DNA of 64,000 nucleotides from Pipra filicauda. Lineage: Eukaryota; Chordata; Aves; Passeriformes; Pipridae. The position numbers and the translations under genes were made by a program. A model generated the notes under the pieces. It searched no databases. It saw nothing but the letters and a program-made list of their open reading frames with translations, and had not been told where the DNA came from. Shown in pieces: positions 14,396 through 24,700 of the stretch. The stretch spans positions 682,001-746,000 of the forward strand of contig NW_024104316.1 in assembly GCF_003945595.2 (NCBI RefSeq). Direction: 5' to 3'. How positions within the stretch are numbered: the first letter of the stretch is position 1; each line of letters starts with the position of its first letter.

Positions 14396-14700
14396 CAAGC
14401 ACCCTGGGGACACCCAGTTGGATGAGATGAGCACACTGGGGGCATCCAGCTGGATGAGCTGAGCACCCTGGGGACAGCAGGCTAGGTGAGCTGAGCATCC
14501 TGGAACACCCAGCCTGGGCTTGCTGAGCACCCTGGGGACGCCTGTCTGGAGCAGCCAAGAACCTCGAGGAGCAGGGAGGTAACCCAGAAAGGTGAGCCAA
14601 GCCCCCTGGGGACACCCGGCCGGGCTACCTGCGTACCCTGGGGACACCTCCCGGGCTCGCCGCGCACCCCGGGGACACGCACCGGGCTGTGGCAGCCGAG
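14396..14700. repeat. 32-bp minisatellite
   Basis: Copies of a unit beginning caccctggggacaccc and ending gatgagctgag start at 14400, 14432, 14464, 14496 and 14528, an exact 32-bp spacing. Looser copies continue to about 14700 and back towards 14100. The period is not a multiple of three, so the long open frames crossing it are not coding repeats. Confidence 0.85.
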
Positions 14701-14998
14701 CACCCGCGGCGCTGCGGGCAGGGCCGACCGCTCCCGGGGCCGTGCGGGGCGGTCGCTCGGCCCCCGCTCCCCGCCCGGCCCCGGCCGCCGCCCCGCCCGC
14801 TCCCCGCGCCGCCGCCCCCCGCCCGCCTCCCGGGAAGCGCGGGCACGGCCCCGCCGCCGCCGCCGCCCGCGGGTGGACGCGTCCCGCGCCCGCGGCCCCG
14901 CGCGCCGCGCCAGGTGGGTCCACGGGGCCTCGCGCGGGGGGCACGGGGGGGCGGCGGGACACCCACGGCACCCACGGCCCCGCGTGGGGACGTGGCGC

Positions 14999-15000
<2 letters not shown>
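14640..15000. promoter_or_regulatory. CpG island upstream of IL34
   Basis: This is a very C+G-rich block with many CpG and GC-box-like gggcgg or ccgccc words. It contains a possible splice donor, gccag followed by gtgggt, near 14911. It could be a distal IL34 promoter or that of an unannotated transcript. No TATA box or coding start is evident, and the block overlaps the end of the minisatellite. Confidence 0.5.

Positions 15001-15039
<39 letters not shown>
15001..15039. repeat. (CA)n microsatellite
   Basis: An uninterrupted CA dinucleotide run of about 19 units lies immediately after the CpG island. Confidence 0.97.
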
Positions 15040-15041
<2 letters not shown>

Positions 15042-15490
15042 GCAGACCCCGCGCGTGGGGACACGGAATGGGGGCATGGCACAGGGACACGGCACACAGG
15101 CCCCTTCGCTGGGGACTTGGGATGCCACCCACCCCTTCGCGTGGGGACACTGTGTGGCGCCTTTGCACGGGGACACGGCAGGGGACATGGAACGGCTGCT
15201 TTCCTCTGGGACATGGCGTGGGGTGGGGATGCAGCGTCACCCCCCCGCTGGCAGGGGGACATGGTGTGGGGACGCAGATGGGGCCCCTTCTGTGCTGGGA
15301 CATGGCATGGACCGTGCGGGGCTCAACACACCCCCCTCTGCAAGGGGACACGCTGTGGAGGATACGGCAGAGGGACATACTATGGACTCCTTCCCCTGGG
15401 TGACAGCATGGGGACATGGCACAATCCCCTTTGCAGGGGTGTGGGGACATGACACGTCCCCTCTCTGTGTGGGGACCCAGCATGGGTGGC
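15040..15490. repeat. GGGGACATGG-type minisatellite
   Basis: The words ggggacatggca, ggggacacggca and ggggacactg recur at irregular intervals of about 25-60 bp over the whole block. It is a degenerate tandem array with no coding signal. Confidence 0.7.
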
Positions 15491-15615
15491 CCGGCCACTT
15501 CGCCAGAACTCTCCCCCCAGCGATCCTTGGCTGAGGCCGGACTAACTCATTGCTGGGATAACGGGGCTGGGTTGGGCCACCCCCTCCCCTGGAAATCCCC
15601 TGGGGGTGTCACCAG
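15480..15615 (+). other. IL34: Possible non-coding first exon of IL34
   Basis: A consensus donor, accag followed by gtaagt, ends at 15615. An acceptor, cgcccag, precedes 16064 about 450 bp downstream, within reach of the IL34 start codon. A 5' UTR exon ending at 15615 joined to 16064 is plausible. The transcription start cannot be placed from the sequence. Confidence 0.3.
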
Positions 15616-16086
15616 GTAAGTCCTGATAGCCCTGCCTCAAACGGACACAGTCACCCGCGGTTCCACGGCCACCCACAGTCCTTTGCCCCCCCGAGGCTCG
15701 CACGGGGCTGTCCCTTCCCCGCAGCCCCCGGGGCTCGGAGCGGTACCCTCCCTGGGGGCTGCACCCTGGGCACCCGCCTGCCCTGGGGCTGCAGCCGGGG
15801 CTCTCTTCCCCCAGATCCCCTCTTGCAGTCCGGGGGGGTCCCGCACCCCCGCGAGCACATCCCTCCTGGCACCTTGTGATGGCCCCGGGACCTGCTGCCT
15901 CCCTGCCACCAGCTGGAGAGGAGAAGCCAGCGGGGACTGCCGGGAAGGGGGACTAATCCCCCATCCATGGCAGGGGGCAACCGCCCGGGGCTACCGGAGA
16001 GCAGCCCAGCGCCCGGAGCCTGCGCCCGTCCCTCGTCCCCCCACCGTCCACGCCGCCGCCCAGGAGGCTCCCGGTGAGCCCCAGCC

Positions 16087-16092
16087 ATGTAG
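16087..16092 (+). promoter_or_regulatory. IL34: Minimal start-stop upstream ORF (ATG-TAG) before IL34
   Basis: An ATG directly followed by TAG lies 21 bases before the IL34 ATG at 16114 and has G at -3. If 16064-16156 is the first coding exon, every transcript carries this element. Start-stop elements are known to stall ribosomes and lower downstream translation. The role here is inferred. Confidence 0.35.
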
Positions 16093-16113
16093 GCGCAGCC
16101 TGGGGCTCCGCCG

Positions 16114-19100
16114 ATGGCCACTGTCAACATGCAGCAGGGCTACGCGGCCGTCCTGTGTGAGTAGAGCTCGGGGACAGGGGGGATGGCCCGGGGTCACCTC
16201 AGTGGCTGTCCCCGAGGGAGCTGACACTGCTGGCTTTGGCTGCCCAGGTGTCCTGGCTGTGCTGGGGCTGGAGGCCACTGCGCCGGGCGAATGTGAGCTC
16301 ACCCGCCTGCTCCAGGACAAACTGCAGTACGAGATGCGCCTGCAGTACATGGTAAGCTCAGGTTTGGGGGGTGAGGGGCACACGTGGCATTGCATGGCTC
16401 TGGTTTGCTCTAGGGGGGACATGGGAGGGCAGCACCCACTGCTCTACAGTGGCCAGGAGCTGGGGGGGTGGGTTTTTTTACCGGAGGCAACTTGTGCCAA
16501 ATGGTGCCCAGAGCTGCTCCTGCTGGGGGCTGACCATGTCAAAAGGCTCTTCCATGAGCTCCTCATTGTCATGCCGAGGCTGGCAGGGATGTCCCGATCA
16601 CTTTACCCCCTTCCAGCCTCCATGCTCTGCTCCATCTTTCCAGAAACACTACTTTCCCATCGACTACACAGTCCAGGTCCAGTACGAAGAGGTGCTGAGG
16701 CCGTCCAACATCACCCGCCTGGTAAGATGATGGCAGGGGACAACCCCGTGATGGGGGCACTGCGGGGACCCACGAGGGCTGCGTGAGTCTCACCCGGGAC
16801 ACCCTCTTGCCCTTCAGCGCAATGGGACGGTGTCGGAGACAGCACTGAGGTACCTCTGGTTCCATGTCAGCTCCCAGGCAGTGCTGCGGATCCGTGAGGT
16901 GCTGCCAGAGAAGCACCCATCCTGGAAGTACACCCAGGAGCTGTGCCAGCTCTTTGACGCCCTGGGTGAGGAGTACAGCAAGTACCGGCAGGTGAGGATC
17001 CCTCGCGGCCCCCCGGCACCCCAGCGCAGCCGCACGTCACACACACGTGTGTGCTGGGAAGAGACACACACACACGTGTGTGCTGGGAAGAGACACACAC
17101 ACGTGTGTGCTGGGAAGAGATGCACCCACAGCCATGAGCCCTCGGGGGGCACAGCACAGGCGTGGACATCCTGCTACAGGCGGGTCCTTTGGGAGGGCTG
17201 ACAGGGACAGGGGGCGGGGACAGAGGTTGGGAGTGGGGTTCGGGGCCGTGGGGCAGCGCCGGGGACCGCTGCACATCTGGCATTGGTGGTTCAGTGGTAG
17301 AATTCTCGCCTGCCACGCGGGAGGCCCGGGTTCGATTCCCGGCCAATGCAACAGCGGGATATTTTTTTTGCCTGCAACCCTTGGGAGGCGGGCAGAGCTG
17401 GGAAGGGGGGAACGAAATGAGATTGTCACCCCCCGCTCATGGGGTGGCACTGCCACGGTCGGGTGGTTGGGAGGGCATTAGGCAGAACCGAATTCAGCCC
17501 GGTTTTCCCGGTGGCGATCCTGCCTCTCCTCCCAAGCTTCGGCTGTCTCGATGGAGCTGCTGAACCGCGAGGCAGCTGCGTTTGGGTGCTGGATGTGGGT
17601 GCCCTGTCACAGCTGGGTCACCAGCGTGAACCCGCGGTGTGTCTGCATTCTCCTGTGCCGTGGGTCGGGTTCTGCAGCCCCTCTGAGGAGAGAGTGGTCT
17701 GTGCTCGCTTGTCTCATCAGTCAGAGTGTTAACTCCGAAGGCTCATGACGAGCCCTCCTCGCTGGAGGTGATGTGTGAGGCAGCAGCAAGAGGCGCTCCC
17801 CCGGGCTGGAGCCCCGGTGTCAGAGCTGTCTGTGGAGGTGCTCTCTGAGGGGGTGTTCGCTGGCAATGCCTGTCCCTGCTGCTCCAGCCCAGCGGGTTGG
17901 GGGCTGTGTGGGGGAGGGCTGGGTTGTGCTGCACATCTGGCATTGGTGGTTCAGTGGTAGAATTCTCGCCTGCCACGCGGGAGGCCCGGGTTCGATTCCC
18001 GGCCAATGCAACAGCTGAATTATCTTGCACCCTTTTGTCCCCTGGGGGCTACCAGGGCGCCCGTGGTGCTCCCTTGGCCCCCGCTGTCCCCCGGACCCTG
18101 ACACTGTGTCCTTTGTGGAGGTGCTCAGGCTCCAAGGGTGGCAGCAGCAGCTCTGCCTGCAGTGAGTGTCCCTGGCTTGGTGGCACTGAGGAGCAGTGAG
18201 AGGGGTTTGGTGACAGTGAGCATCTCAGCTGTATGGTAAAGAGGGACACTGGCTCAGGAACAGCAAGGCATCCTGTGTCCCTGGCTTAGGAGGTGCTGGT
18301 CCCCATCAGGGGTGCCCAGTCCTCAGGGAGGTGGGCCAACTGTGGGCAGCCCCACACCTGGCATTGGTGGCTCAGTGGGACTATTTTGTGCTTCCTCCCC
18401 AAGAGCCCAGGTCTGGCTCCTGGCCAGGACAGCCCTATGTCCTTCACCTCTGCACTCTCCAGCCCCTCCGCCTGACTTGGACTCCATGCAGCCATGGGCT
18501 GCACCCCAAAGTGGAGGTGTTTGGGTGCTGGGTGAGCGTGGTCTGTCATAACTGAGTCTCCAGCAAGAACCCAAGATGTAGCTGTGTTGTCCTGTGCCAT
18601 GAGGCAGGTTCTGCAGCCCATCCAAAGGAATCGTGAGCTTTGCTTGGTGGTCTCATCAGAGTTTTAACTCTGAAGGCTCATGACAAGCCCTCCTTGCTGG
18701 AGGTGATTTGAGGCATCAGGAGAAGTGCTCCCATGGCAGGAACCCCAGTTTCAGAACTGTTTGTTGGGGTCCCCGTGTGAGTGTGCGTGTCTGTGTGTGT
18801 ATGTGGTGTGTTCACAGCCAACAGTGCCTGTCCCTGTTGCTCTGCTGGGTTTGGGACGATGGGGCAGCACCAGGATATCCTGCACATCTGGCATTGGTGG
18901 TTCAGTGGTAGAATTCTCGCCTGCCACGCGGGAGGCCCGGGTTCGATTCCCGGCCAATGCAACAGCTGAATCATTTTGCACCCCAGTGTCTCTGGGGGGT
19001 CTGTGGGAACTGGCCCAGGATGCCTGGAGGGATTGTGCACCCCCCAGCACATCTGTCCCCTGTGTGGGTGCAGGGGGTGTTACTGTAGTTGAACAGAGCC

Positions 19101-19914
19101 AGGGCAAGTTGGTGACTCCCAAGAGGATGTGACAGGGAGATACCAGGGGCCTTGGTGGCAGTGAGTGTCCACGGCTCAGTGACAGTCCCTGTTTTGGTGG
19201 CAATGACAAGGGTCCTCGGCTGGGTTGCAGTGGGGACCCCTGGCCCAGGGCAATGGGGACTGCATGGGGCTGGAAGGTGCAGCCACATTGAAGAGGCAGC
19301 TGCTTTGGGTGCTGGATGTGGGTGCCCTGTCACAGGTCATCAATGTGAACCCGCTGTGTGTCTGCATTCTCTTGTGCCGTGGGTCAGGTTCTGCGGCCCC
19401 TCTGAGGAGAGAGCGGGCTGTGCTCAGTTGTCTCATTGAAGTGTTGGCCTGTCCCTGCTGCTCCAGCCCAGCGGGTTGGGGGCTGTGTGGGGGAGGGCTG
19501 GGTTGTGCTGCACATCTGGCATTGGTGGTTCAGTGGTAGAATTCTCGCCTGCCACGCGGGAGGCCCGGGTTCGATTCCCGGCCAATGCAACAGCTGAATC
19601 ATTTTGCACCCTTTTGTCCCCTGGGGGACCTTGGTGGCATCCTGTTACCCTGTCCCTGCAGACAGATGTGGAGGCGGTGGTGGCCGACCTGGTGAAGCTG
19701 GTCCACAGCGCGGGCGCTGAGAGCCGGAGCAAGGCCGTGCGCCCCAAGGCACTGCTGGACAACTGCCTCAAGGTCATGCGGATGCTGTACGGAGTGCCCT
19801 GTGAGTTGGGGATCAGGGAGGGGCCTCTTGGGGAACTCAGGTGCCAAACATGGGGACCCTGACTCATCTGATGACACTTGTTCCCTCTGCTCAGGTCGGT
19901 GGGAGTCCACCTAA
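16114..19914 (+). CDS. IL34: Interleukin-34 (6 coding exons, complete)
   Basis: IL-34 is a secreted homodimeric cytokine that binds CSF1R and supports macrophages, microglia and Langerhans cells. Exons: 16114-16156, 16248-16351, 16644-16721, 16818-16991, 19662-19800 and 19895-19914, all GT-AG and in frame, giving 185 residues. The start MATVNMQQGYAAVLCVLAVL looks like a signal peptide. A second ATG at 16129 (Met6) has A at -3 and could also be used. Family hallmarks are LRDKLQY-like QDKLQYEMRLQYMKHYFPID, ITRL with an N-glycosylation site at SNITR, ALRYLWFHVSS, EKHPSWKYTQEL and VRPKALLDNCLKVM. A second sequon is NGT at the start of exon 4. The protein ends CRWEST soon after the helical core, so it lacks the long proline-rich tail of the 242-residue human protein. 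Intron 4 (16992-19661) carries a tRNA-Gly cluster on the same strand. Confidence 0.93.
17041..17120. repeat. Short tandem repeat, about 32-34 bp, three copies
   Basis: Three copies of cacacgtgtgtgctgggaag followed by agacacaca lie 50 bp after the exon 4 donor of IL34. The core cacacgtgtg is itself palindromic. Confidence 0.85.
17280..17350 (+). tRNA. tRNA-Gly (anticodon GCC), copy 1
   Basis: The 71-nt sequence starts GCATTGGTGGTTCAGTGG and ends CGGCCAATGCA. The acceptor stem GCATTGG pairs with CCAATGC. The anticodon loop reads CTGCCAC with anticodon GCC, the T-loop is GGTTCGATTCC, and A and B boxes are intact. A run of eight T about 10 nt downstream is a strong Pol III terminator. It lies inside IL34 intron 4 in the sense orientation. 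Confidence 0.97.
17940..18010 (+). tRNA. tRNA-Gly (anticodon GCC), copy 2
   Basis: Identical over all 71 nt to copy 1. A TTTT terminator follows at about 18033. Roughly 70 bp of upstream flank, including ctgctccagcccagcgggtt, is shared with copy 4, which points to recent duplication or gene conversion. Confidence 0.97.
18361..18428 (+). pseudogene. Decayed tRNA-Gly relic
   Basis: The first 19 nt, gcattggtggctcagtggg, match the tRNA-Gly 5' end with one change, preceded by the same cacctg/cacatctg flank. The anticodon arm is lost. The T-arm is only a remnant (ggtctggctcctggccagg), and the 3' acceptor strand no longer pairs. It is a dead copy between live copies 2 and 3. Confidence 0.85.
18891..18961 (+). 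tRNA. tRNA-Gly (anticodon GCC), copy 3
   Basis: Identical over 71 nt to copies 1, 2 and 4. It is followed by acagctgaatcattttgcac, whose TTTT can terminate Pol III; the same downstream segment follows copy 4. Confidence 0.97.
19519..19589 (+). tRNA. tRNA-Gly (anticodon GCC), copy 4
   Basis: Identical over 71 nt to the other three. It ends only 72 bp before IL34 exon 5 (19662), so the tRNA and its terminators sit inside the 3' splice-site region of intron 4. Confidence 0.97.
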
Positions 19915-20328
19915 CGCTGCAGAAGACCCCTCACTCAACACCTTCTCCTTGCCCTGGAGCCTCGGATGCTGCCTCTGCTCTGCCACTCCCAGCAGAGCCC
20001 CAGAGGGGTTCCCAAGGAAGGTGCAAAGGTGGGACAAATGCCACCTCTTCTGGGACCAAACGTCACTCCTTCCAGGACCGTAGGACTGTTCATGGCCATG
20101 GGGTTTTGCCCATCCAAAATGCCTGGCACCTTCAGTCGGACAGAGCCCCCCATGATGGGCAGCTGTTGGGGGGTACACGCTGCCCTCCCTGCCCACAGGA
20201 AGGGTGAGGGCATCACCCCATTCCTCTCTGTTTGTATTTTCCCCTCAGCTTTCATTAAACAGCAGTTAATTCTCTAGCATTGCAGCTCAGCTTCTGACCG
20301 GGTCCTGGGAGCCTCCAGCCTTACCCAA

Positions 20329-20334
20329 AATAAA
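20329..20334 (+). terminator. IL34: IL34 poly(A) signal
   Basis: AATAAA lies about 415 bp after the IL34 stop codon and is the first clear signal downstream. It implies a short 3' UTR of about 0.45 kb. Confidence 0.65.
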
Positions 20335-20349
20335 GGACCAGCAAAGAGA

Positions 20350-21740
20350 ACCCCCCCTGCCTCTACCGCTTCCTCTTTTGGGGAGGAGGAGGCACCTTTT
20401 TTGATGTCAGCCCCCTCCCTCGCCACTGTGGGGGAGAGAGTCACCCTGATATATGGACCCCAGAGCCACTGCCTGCCAAGCTGCCTCCATCAGCTCCGGC
20501 TGCTTCCCCAGCAAGAAAACATCTGGATTTGTTTGTTGTGCTTGGCGGTGCAGTGCGGGCAGCATGCCGGGGGAACTGGGGGCTGCCTGGCTGCCTCCCC
20601 CCTTCACAGATTAGTTAATTACCTCCAGCAGCTATTAGAGACCTTAATTAGTGTTTTCCTTGCTGAGGGCTGCTTAGACTTATGTGCAGCATGAGTGGTG
20701 GTAATGTCTTCCTCCTCCTCCTCCTCCTCCTCCTCCTCCTCCTCCTCCTCCTCCCTTCATGCTTAGCAGTGGTTCCTGTTTATATAAAGCCCATGCAGAG
20801 CTAATATAAAGCCCACCAGCAATGATCCACCACTTGATAAAGGGCTTTAATTAGAGGGACCCCCTCTCCCGTCCTCACTGGCTTTAATGAAGATCCCCCC
20901 ACGTGGTCCAGAGACCCACGTGGGGTTGCCTGAGCCCCCAGGGCTGAGCCTCCGCCTCCCACTCCCTCACGTCAGGCGTGGGAATGATCCTCCGTCCTCC
21001 TCCACCGTGGGAAAATTGAAGCTGTCCCAGCAAAATGACCCCGGCCAAGCTTCCCAGAGCATCCCTGCAGCAAATGGCCGGGCTCGGGGCTTGCCAAAGG
21101 CCTGCGTGTCCAGCTCACTGGAGATATTGCGACATTTTCCTCCAGTCCCTCTTTCGAGGGATGGCTTCAAAAATGTCAGCTGAGAGCCGCTCACACGAGG
21201 GGGAGTGGGAGCCTGTTTGCACTATTTCCTGGTGTACTGTGAGGTGGGGTAGATCTAGGGAGGGTCCAGGTCCCAAAAGACATTCCTAGAGATGTGCTGG
21301 GACTAGGGAAATCTCTCCCTGTGAAATCCCCAGCTGATGGAATAGAAAGAGCCTTTGCTGCCCTTGAGCCAGCAGAAAAAAAGCCTGGCAGCATCCTCGG
21401 GGTGGACATGGAAAGGCTGGCTGGTTTTGGGGTGGGCAGGCTCAGCAGGGCAAGAGCTGTGCTGTGCTGAGGCTGCCCCATGGCTGCAGTTTGGGGACCA
21501 TCAGGGATGTCCTCAGGCCACCAAGCAGCGTGGCTTATGGCCCTAGAGTGAGGATGCCCAGGGGGTTCCCTCAGTCCCAAGGGATGCCCTGGACACAGGA
21601 GCACTCTTGGAGCACCCTTCTCTCTGCTGCTCTGGCCCAACTCAGCATCCCAGACAGTGGGGCAGCAATCCCAGCTCTCACCCCCCAGCCAGGGCATCCC
21701 TGTTCTCCCCCCCACAGAACCAGAGTGAGCCTGTGAATGG
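20350..21740. other. Intergenic gap between convergent IL34 and the dehydrogenase
   Basis: No gene is recognised here. The part at 20600-20880 is unlike its GC-rich surroundings: it is rich in TTAATTA, TTAATTAG and TTATATAA words on either side of a TCC repeat, as in conserved enhancer-type DNA. The rest is unremarkable. Confidence 0.45.
20709..20755. repeat. (TCC)n microsatellite
   Basis: About 15 uninterrupted TCC triplets. Confidence 0.97.
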
Positions 21741-21752
21741 CAGTTCATTAGC

Positions 21753-21758
21753 TTTAAT
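21753..21758 (-). terminator. Likely poly(A) signal of the dehydrogenase gene
   Basis: ATTAAA on the minus strand lies 30 nt beyond the stop codon at 21788-21790. This would give a very short 3' UTR; a more distal signal cannot be excluded. Confidence 0.45.
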
Positions 21759-21787
21759 TAATTAAGCTCAGCAGACAGGCTCTGCTC

Positions 21788-24700
21788 TCACCAGGGCAGC
21801 CTCTGCCCTCTCCAGTCCCAGAAGGTGCCGTTGCTGGTGGCCGAGAGCTGGGACAGCAGCCGCAGGACACCCTGGACACTCTGCTCCACCGTCACGGGGC
21901 CCTGCTGGACCCAAGGGCAGGATGAAAAATGAGCCAAGACCCTCCATCCCAGCACCCCCATTCCCATCCCGTGGTGTGGTGGGATATCAGCTCTGGCTGG
22001 AGGCCAGAGGTGCTCTAGCAGGCAAGGGATGTGGCTTTGAGTGAATTGGTTTGTGCTGTAAGGATGTAGGTTAATTTTTTGGTTCCTAAATAAAAAGTGA
22101 CTCTTTTGTCAGCCAGTGCAGGGTAAAGGGGCAGCCGAGTGCAGGGCCGGGGTGCCCTCTGCTGACACACCATCGGGATGGGAAAGGAAATACAAAGGCA
22201 AATAAAAAAACTGGAGGAAATTGGATTTTTTTGTGGGAGAGCCTGGAATTGGCCCTTTGCCGTGGTGGTGCAGCCACCCTGGGACTGAAGGGCACAAGGG
22301 TGAGTGCCTAGGAAAGAGATGCCCATGGGAAGGGATGTCCATGGGATGGGATGTCCATGGGAAGGGGTGCTTCTGGGAAGAGATTTATTTAACAGGGGAT
22401 GTCTTTGGGAAGGGATGACTCTGAGCAGAGATACCCATGGGAAGGGATAACTGTGAGAAGGGATACCCCAGGAAGGGATGCCCCTGGGAAGGGATGACCT
22501 TGAGAAGGGATGTCTGTGGGAAGGAATGTCTGTAGGAAGTGATGCTCCAGGAACAGATGCCCCTGGGAAGGGATGACTCTGAGGAGAAATGGCCTTGGGA
22601 AGGGATGGCCCTGGGAAGGGATACCACAGGAAGGGATGTCCGTGGAACTTTGCTGAGCTAGGATGGCCAAGCACTTCCCATCACTCACCATCCCCTGTTC
22701 CAAGGGAGGTGTCACACAGCCAGGGTCCACAGACACGCAGAGGATCCCACTGCTCCCGTACTCCAGGGCCAGGCACTTGGTGAGCATGTTCAGAGCAGCC
22801 TGGGAGAACAACCCACACCCCCTTACCACCATGAGCTGGCAATGCCAGGGCCCGTGGGGGGGGGAATCTTGCAGGAGGTGACCCCCAAACTCCTCCCCAT
22901 CCTCCCGGTGGCAGTACCTTGCTGCAGCGGTAGGAGATGTCCTGCCTCTCCTCCCAGGCCTCCGCCACCTCGATGGAGCCCAGGATGCTGGAGATGTTGA
23001 TGATGGCAGCTCTGCTGCAGCTCATCTCACGCTGCCCTTCAGCCTCAGCCGCCTCCTTCAGCAGGGGCAGGAAGGCCTGCAGGGGATGGGAGCTTGGGCA
23101 TCACCATCCTCTTCCTCCCCATTCCCAGCATTTGGGACAGGGGGTGCCCATGGGCTCACCTGGCTCGTCTGCAGGGGCCCGATGGTGTTGGTGGTGTACA
23201 CGAGGCTCATGTTCTCCGCTGTCTCAGTGGCCAACGTGCTGCGGCGCGTGGTGCTGGTGTTGTTGATCAGGAGGTTGAGCCCAGCACTTCCCACCTTTTC
23301 CTGCACCTTCCCAACTGCTGCCTTTATGCTGTTGGGATCTGTCACGTCTGCAAGGGGACAGGAGGGCTTAGGGACAGGCTGGTGGCCACATCCCTGGCAA
23401 GATGCTGTAGGGCATGGCAGGAGGCAGCTCTCTGCCTCTGAGCATCCTCCTGATCCCATCAGTGACCTGGTTCAGCTGAGCCAAACTGAGGGACCCGCCT
23501 GCTTGGTGGCATTTCCCGGAGCCACCCACGGCTGCAATTAAATCCTGAGAGGCTTCATCCGCTCCCCGCCCCAGCACTTACCCAGAGGCAGGACAAGGAC
23601 GTTGGGAAAGCCCAAAGCCACCTCGTTGACAGCCTGCATGGAGAAAGGCAGAAGGGAGGCGTCATGTGGGAAGGCTCAGCAGGGTGGGAACAGGGTGGCC
23701 CTGTAAGTCACAGCCGACAGGTTTGAACAAGATCCAGTGGGAGCGATTTGGGGCAAGTCACTGCTCCTCTGCACGTCACTGCTCCTCAAAGCTCCCGGCA
23801 GTGATGGCTCCGGCAGGGGGGCTGCCAGCAAACCCCCCCTGCACTCAACATCACGCACATCTCTACACCAAGAGAGGTCAAAAAATTACACACATCCATA
23901 TTTAATACACATATAGGTATTTTAAATATTTATATATATATATATTTGCGCATTTTTTGTTTCATATATATATATATGAAACAAAAAAAATATTATAATA
24001 TTATAATATATATATTATAATATCATACATATATTATTATATATATATAGCCTGTCCCTATATATATATATGAAACAAAAAATATATAATAATATATATT
24101 ATATTATAATATACAATAATATATATTTATATATTATGATACATAAATATATACAATATATTTTATTATTTATTATATTTATTATATTTTATTATATTTA
24201 TTTTACGAATATTTATATATTTTATTAAATAAAAAATATAAAATATAGATAAAAATATTATTATATATATTATAACACACATATATATAATATATATAAT
24301 ACATATATAACCTGTCCCTATATATATATATGAAACAAAAAATATATATAATATATATATTATAATATTATAACATATGTTATAACATCATACATATATT
24401 ATAATATATATATATAGCCTGTCCCTATATATATATATGAAACAAAAAATATATATAATATATATATTATAATATTATAATATATGTCATAACATCATAT
24501 ATATATTATAATATATATATAGCCTGTCCCTATATATATATATGAAACAAAAATATATAATAATATATATTTCTATATTATAATACAGATTATAATACAT
24601 AAATATATACAAGATATTTTATTATATTTATTTTATTAATATTTATATATATTTACTTTATTAAACAAAATATATAATATACACAAAATATTATTATATA

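Larger units (their letters stand above)
17581..19600 (+). repeat. Segmental duplication carrying the tRNA-Gly genes
   Basis: A block starting tttgggtgctgg and running through tgcattctcctgtgccgtgg, ttctgcagcccctctgagga and ctcatgacgagccctcc occurs at about 17581-17780, 18520-18720 and 19304-19440, each upstream of an intact tRNA-Gly. The copies are diverged by different amounts: the middle one is the most changed and the third is shortened. The cluster grew by duplication of a unit of about 0.5-0.66 kb. Confidence 0.8.

Noticed and set aside
13991..15262. A 423-residue open frame on the minus strand
   Set aside because: It runs through the 32-bp minisatellite, the CpG island and the CA repeat. 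The repeat period is not a multiple of three and no domain or splice context supports it.
14592..15534. Overlapping plus-strand open frames of 281-286 residues
   Set aside because: They are Pro/Ala/Gly/Arg-rich by-products of the CpG island and His-Thr runs from the CA repeat. No known motif is present.
17280..19589. Repeated peptide containing IWHWWFSGRILACHAGG in several open frames
   Set aside because: It is the conceptual translation of the four identical tRNA-Gly genes, not a repeated protein domain.
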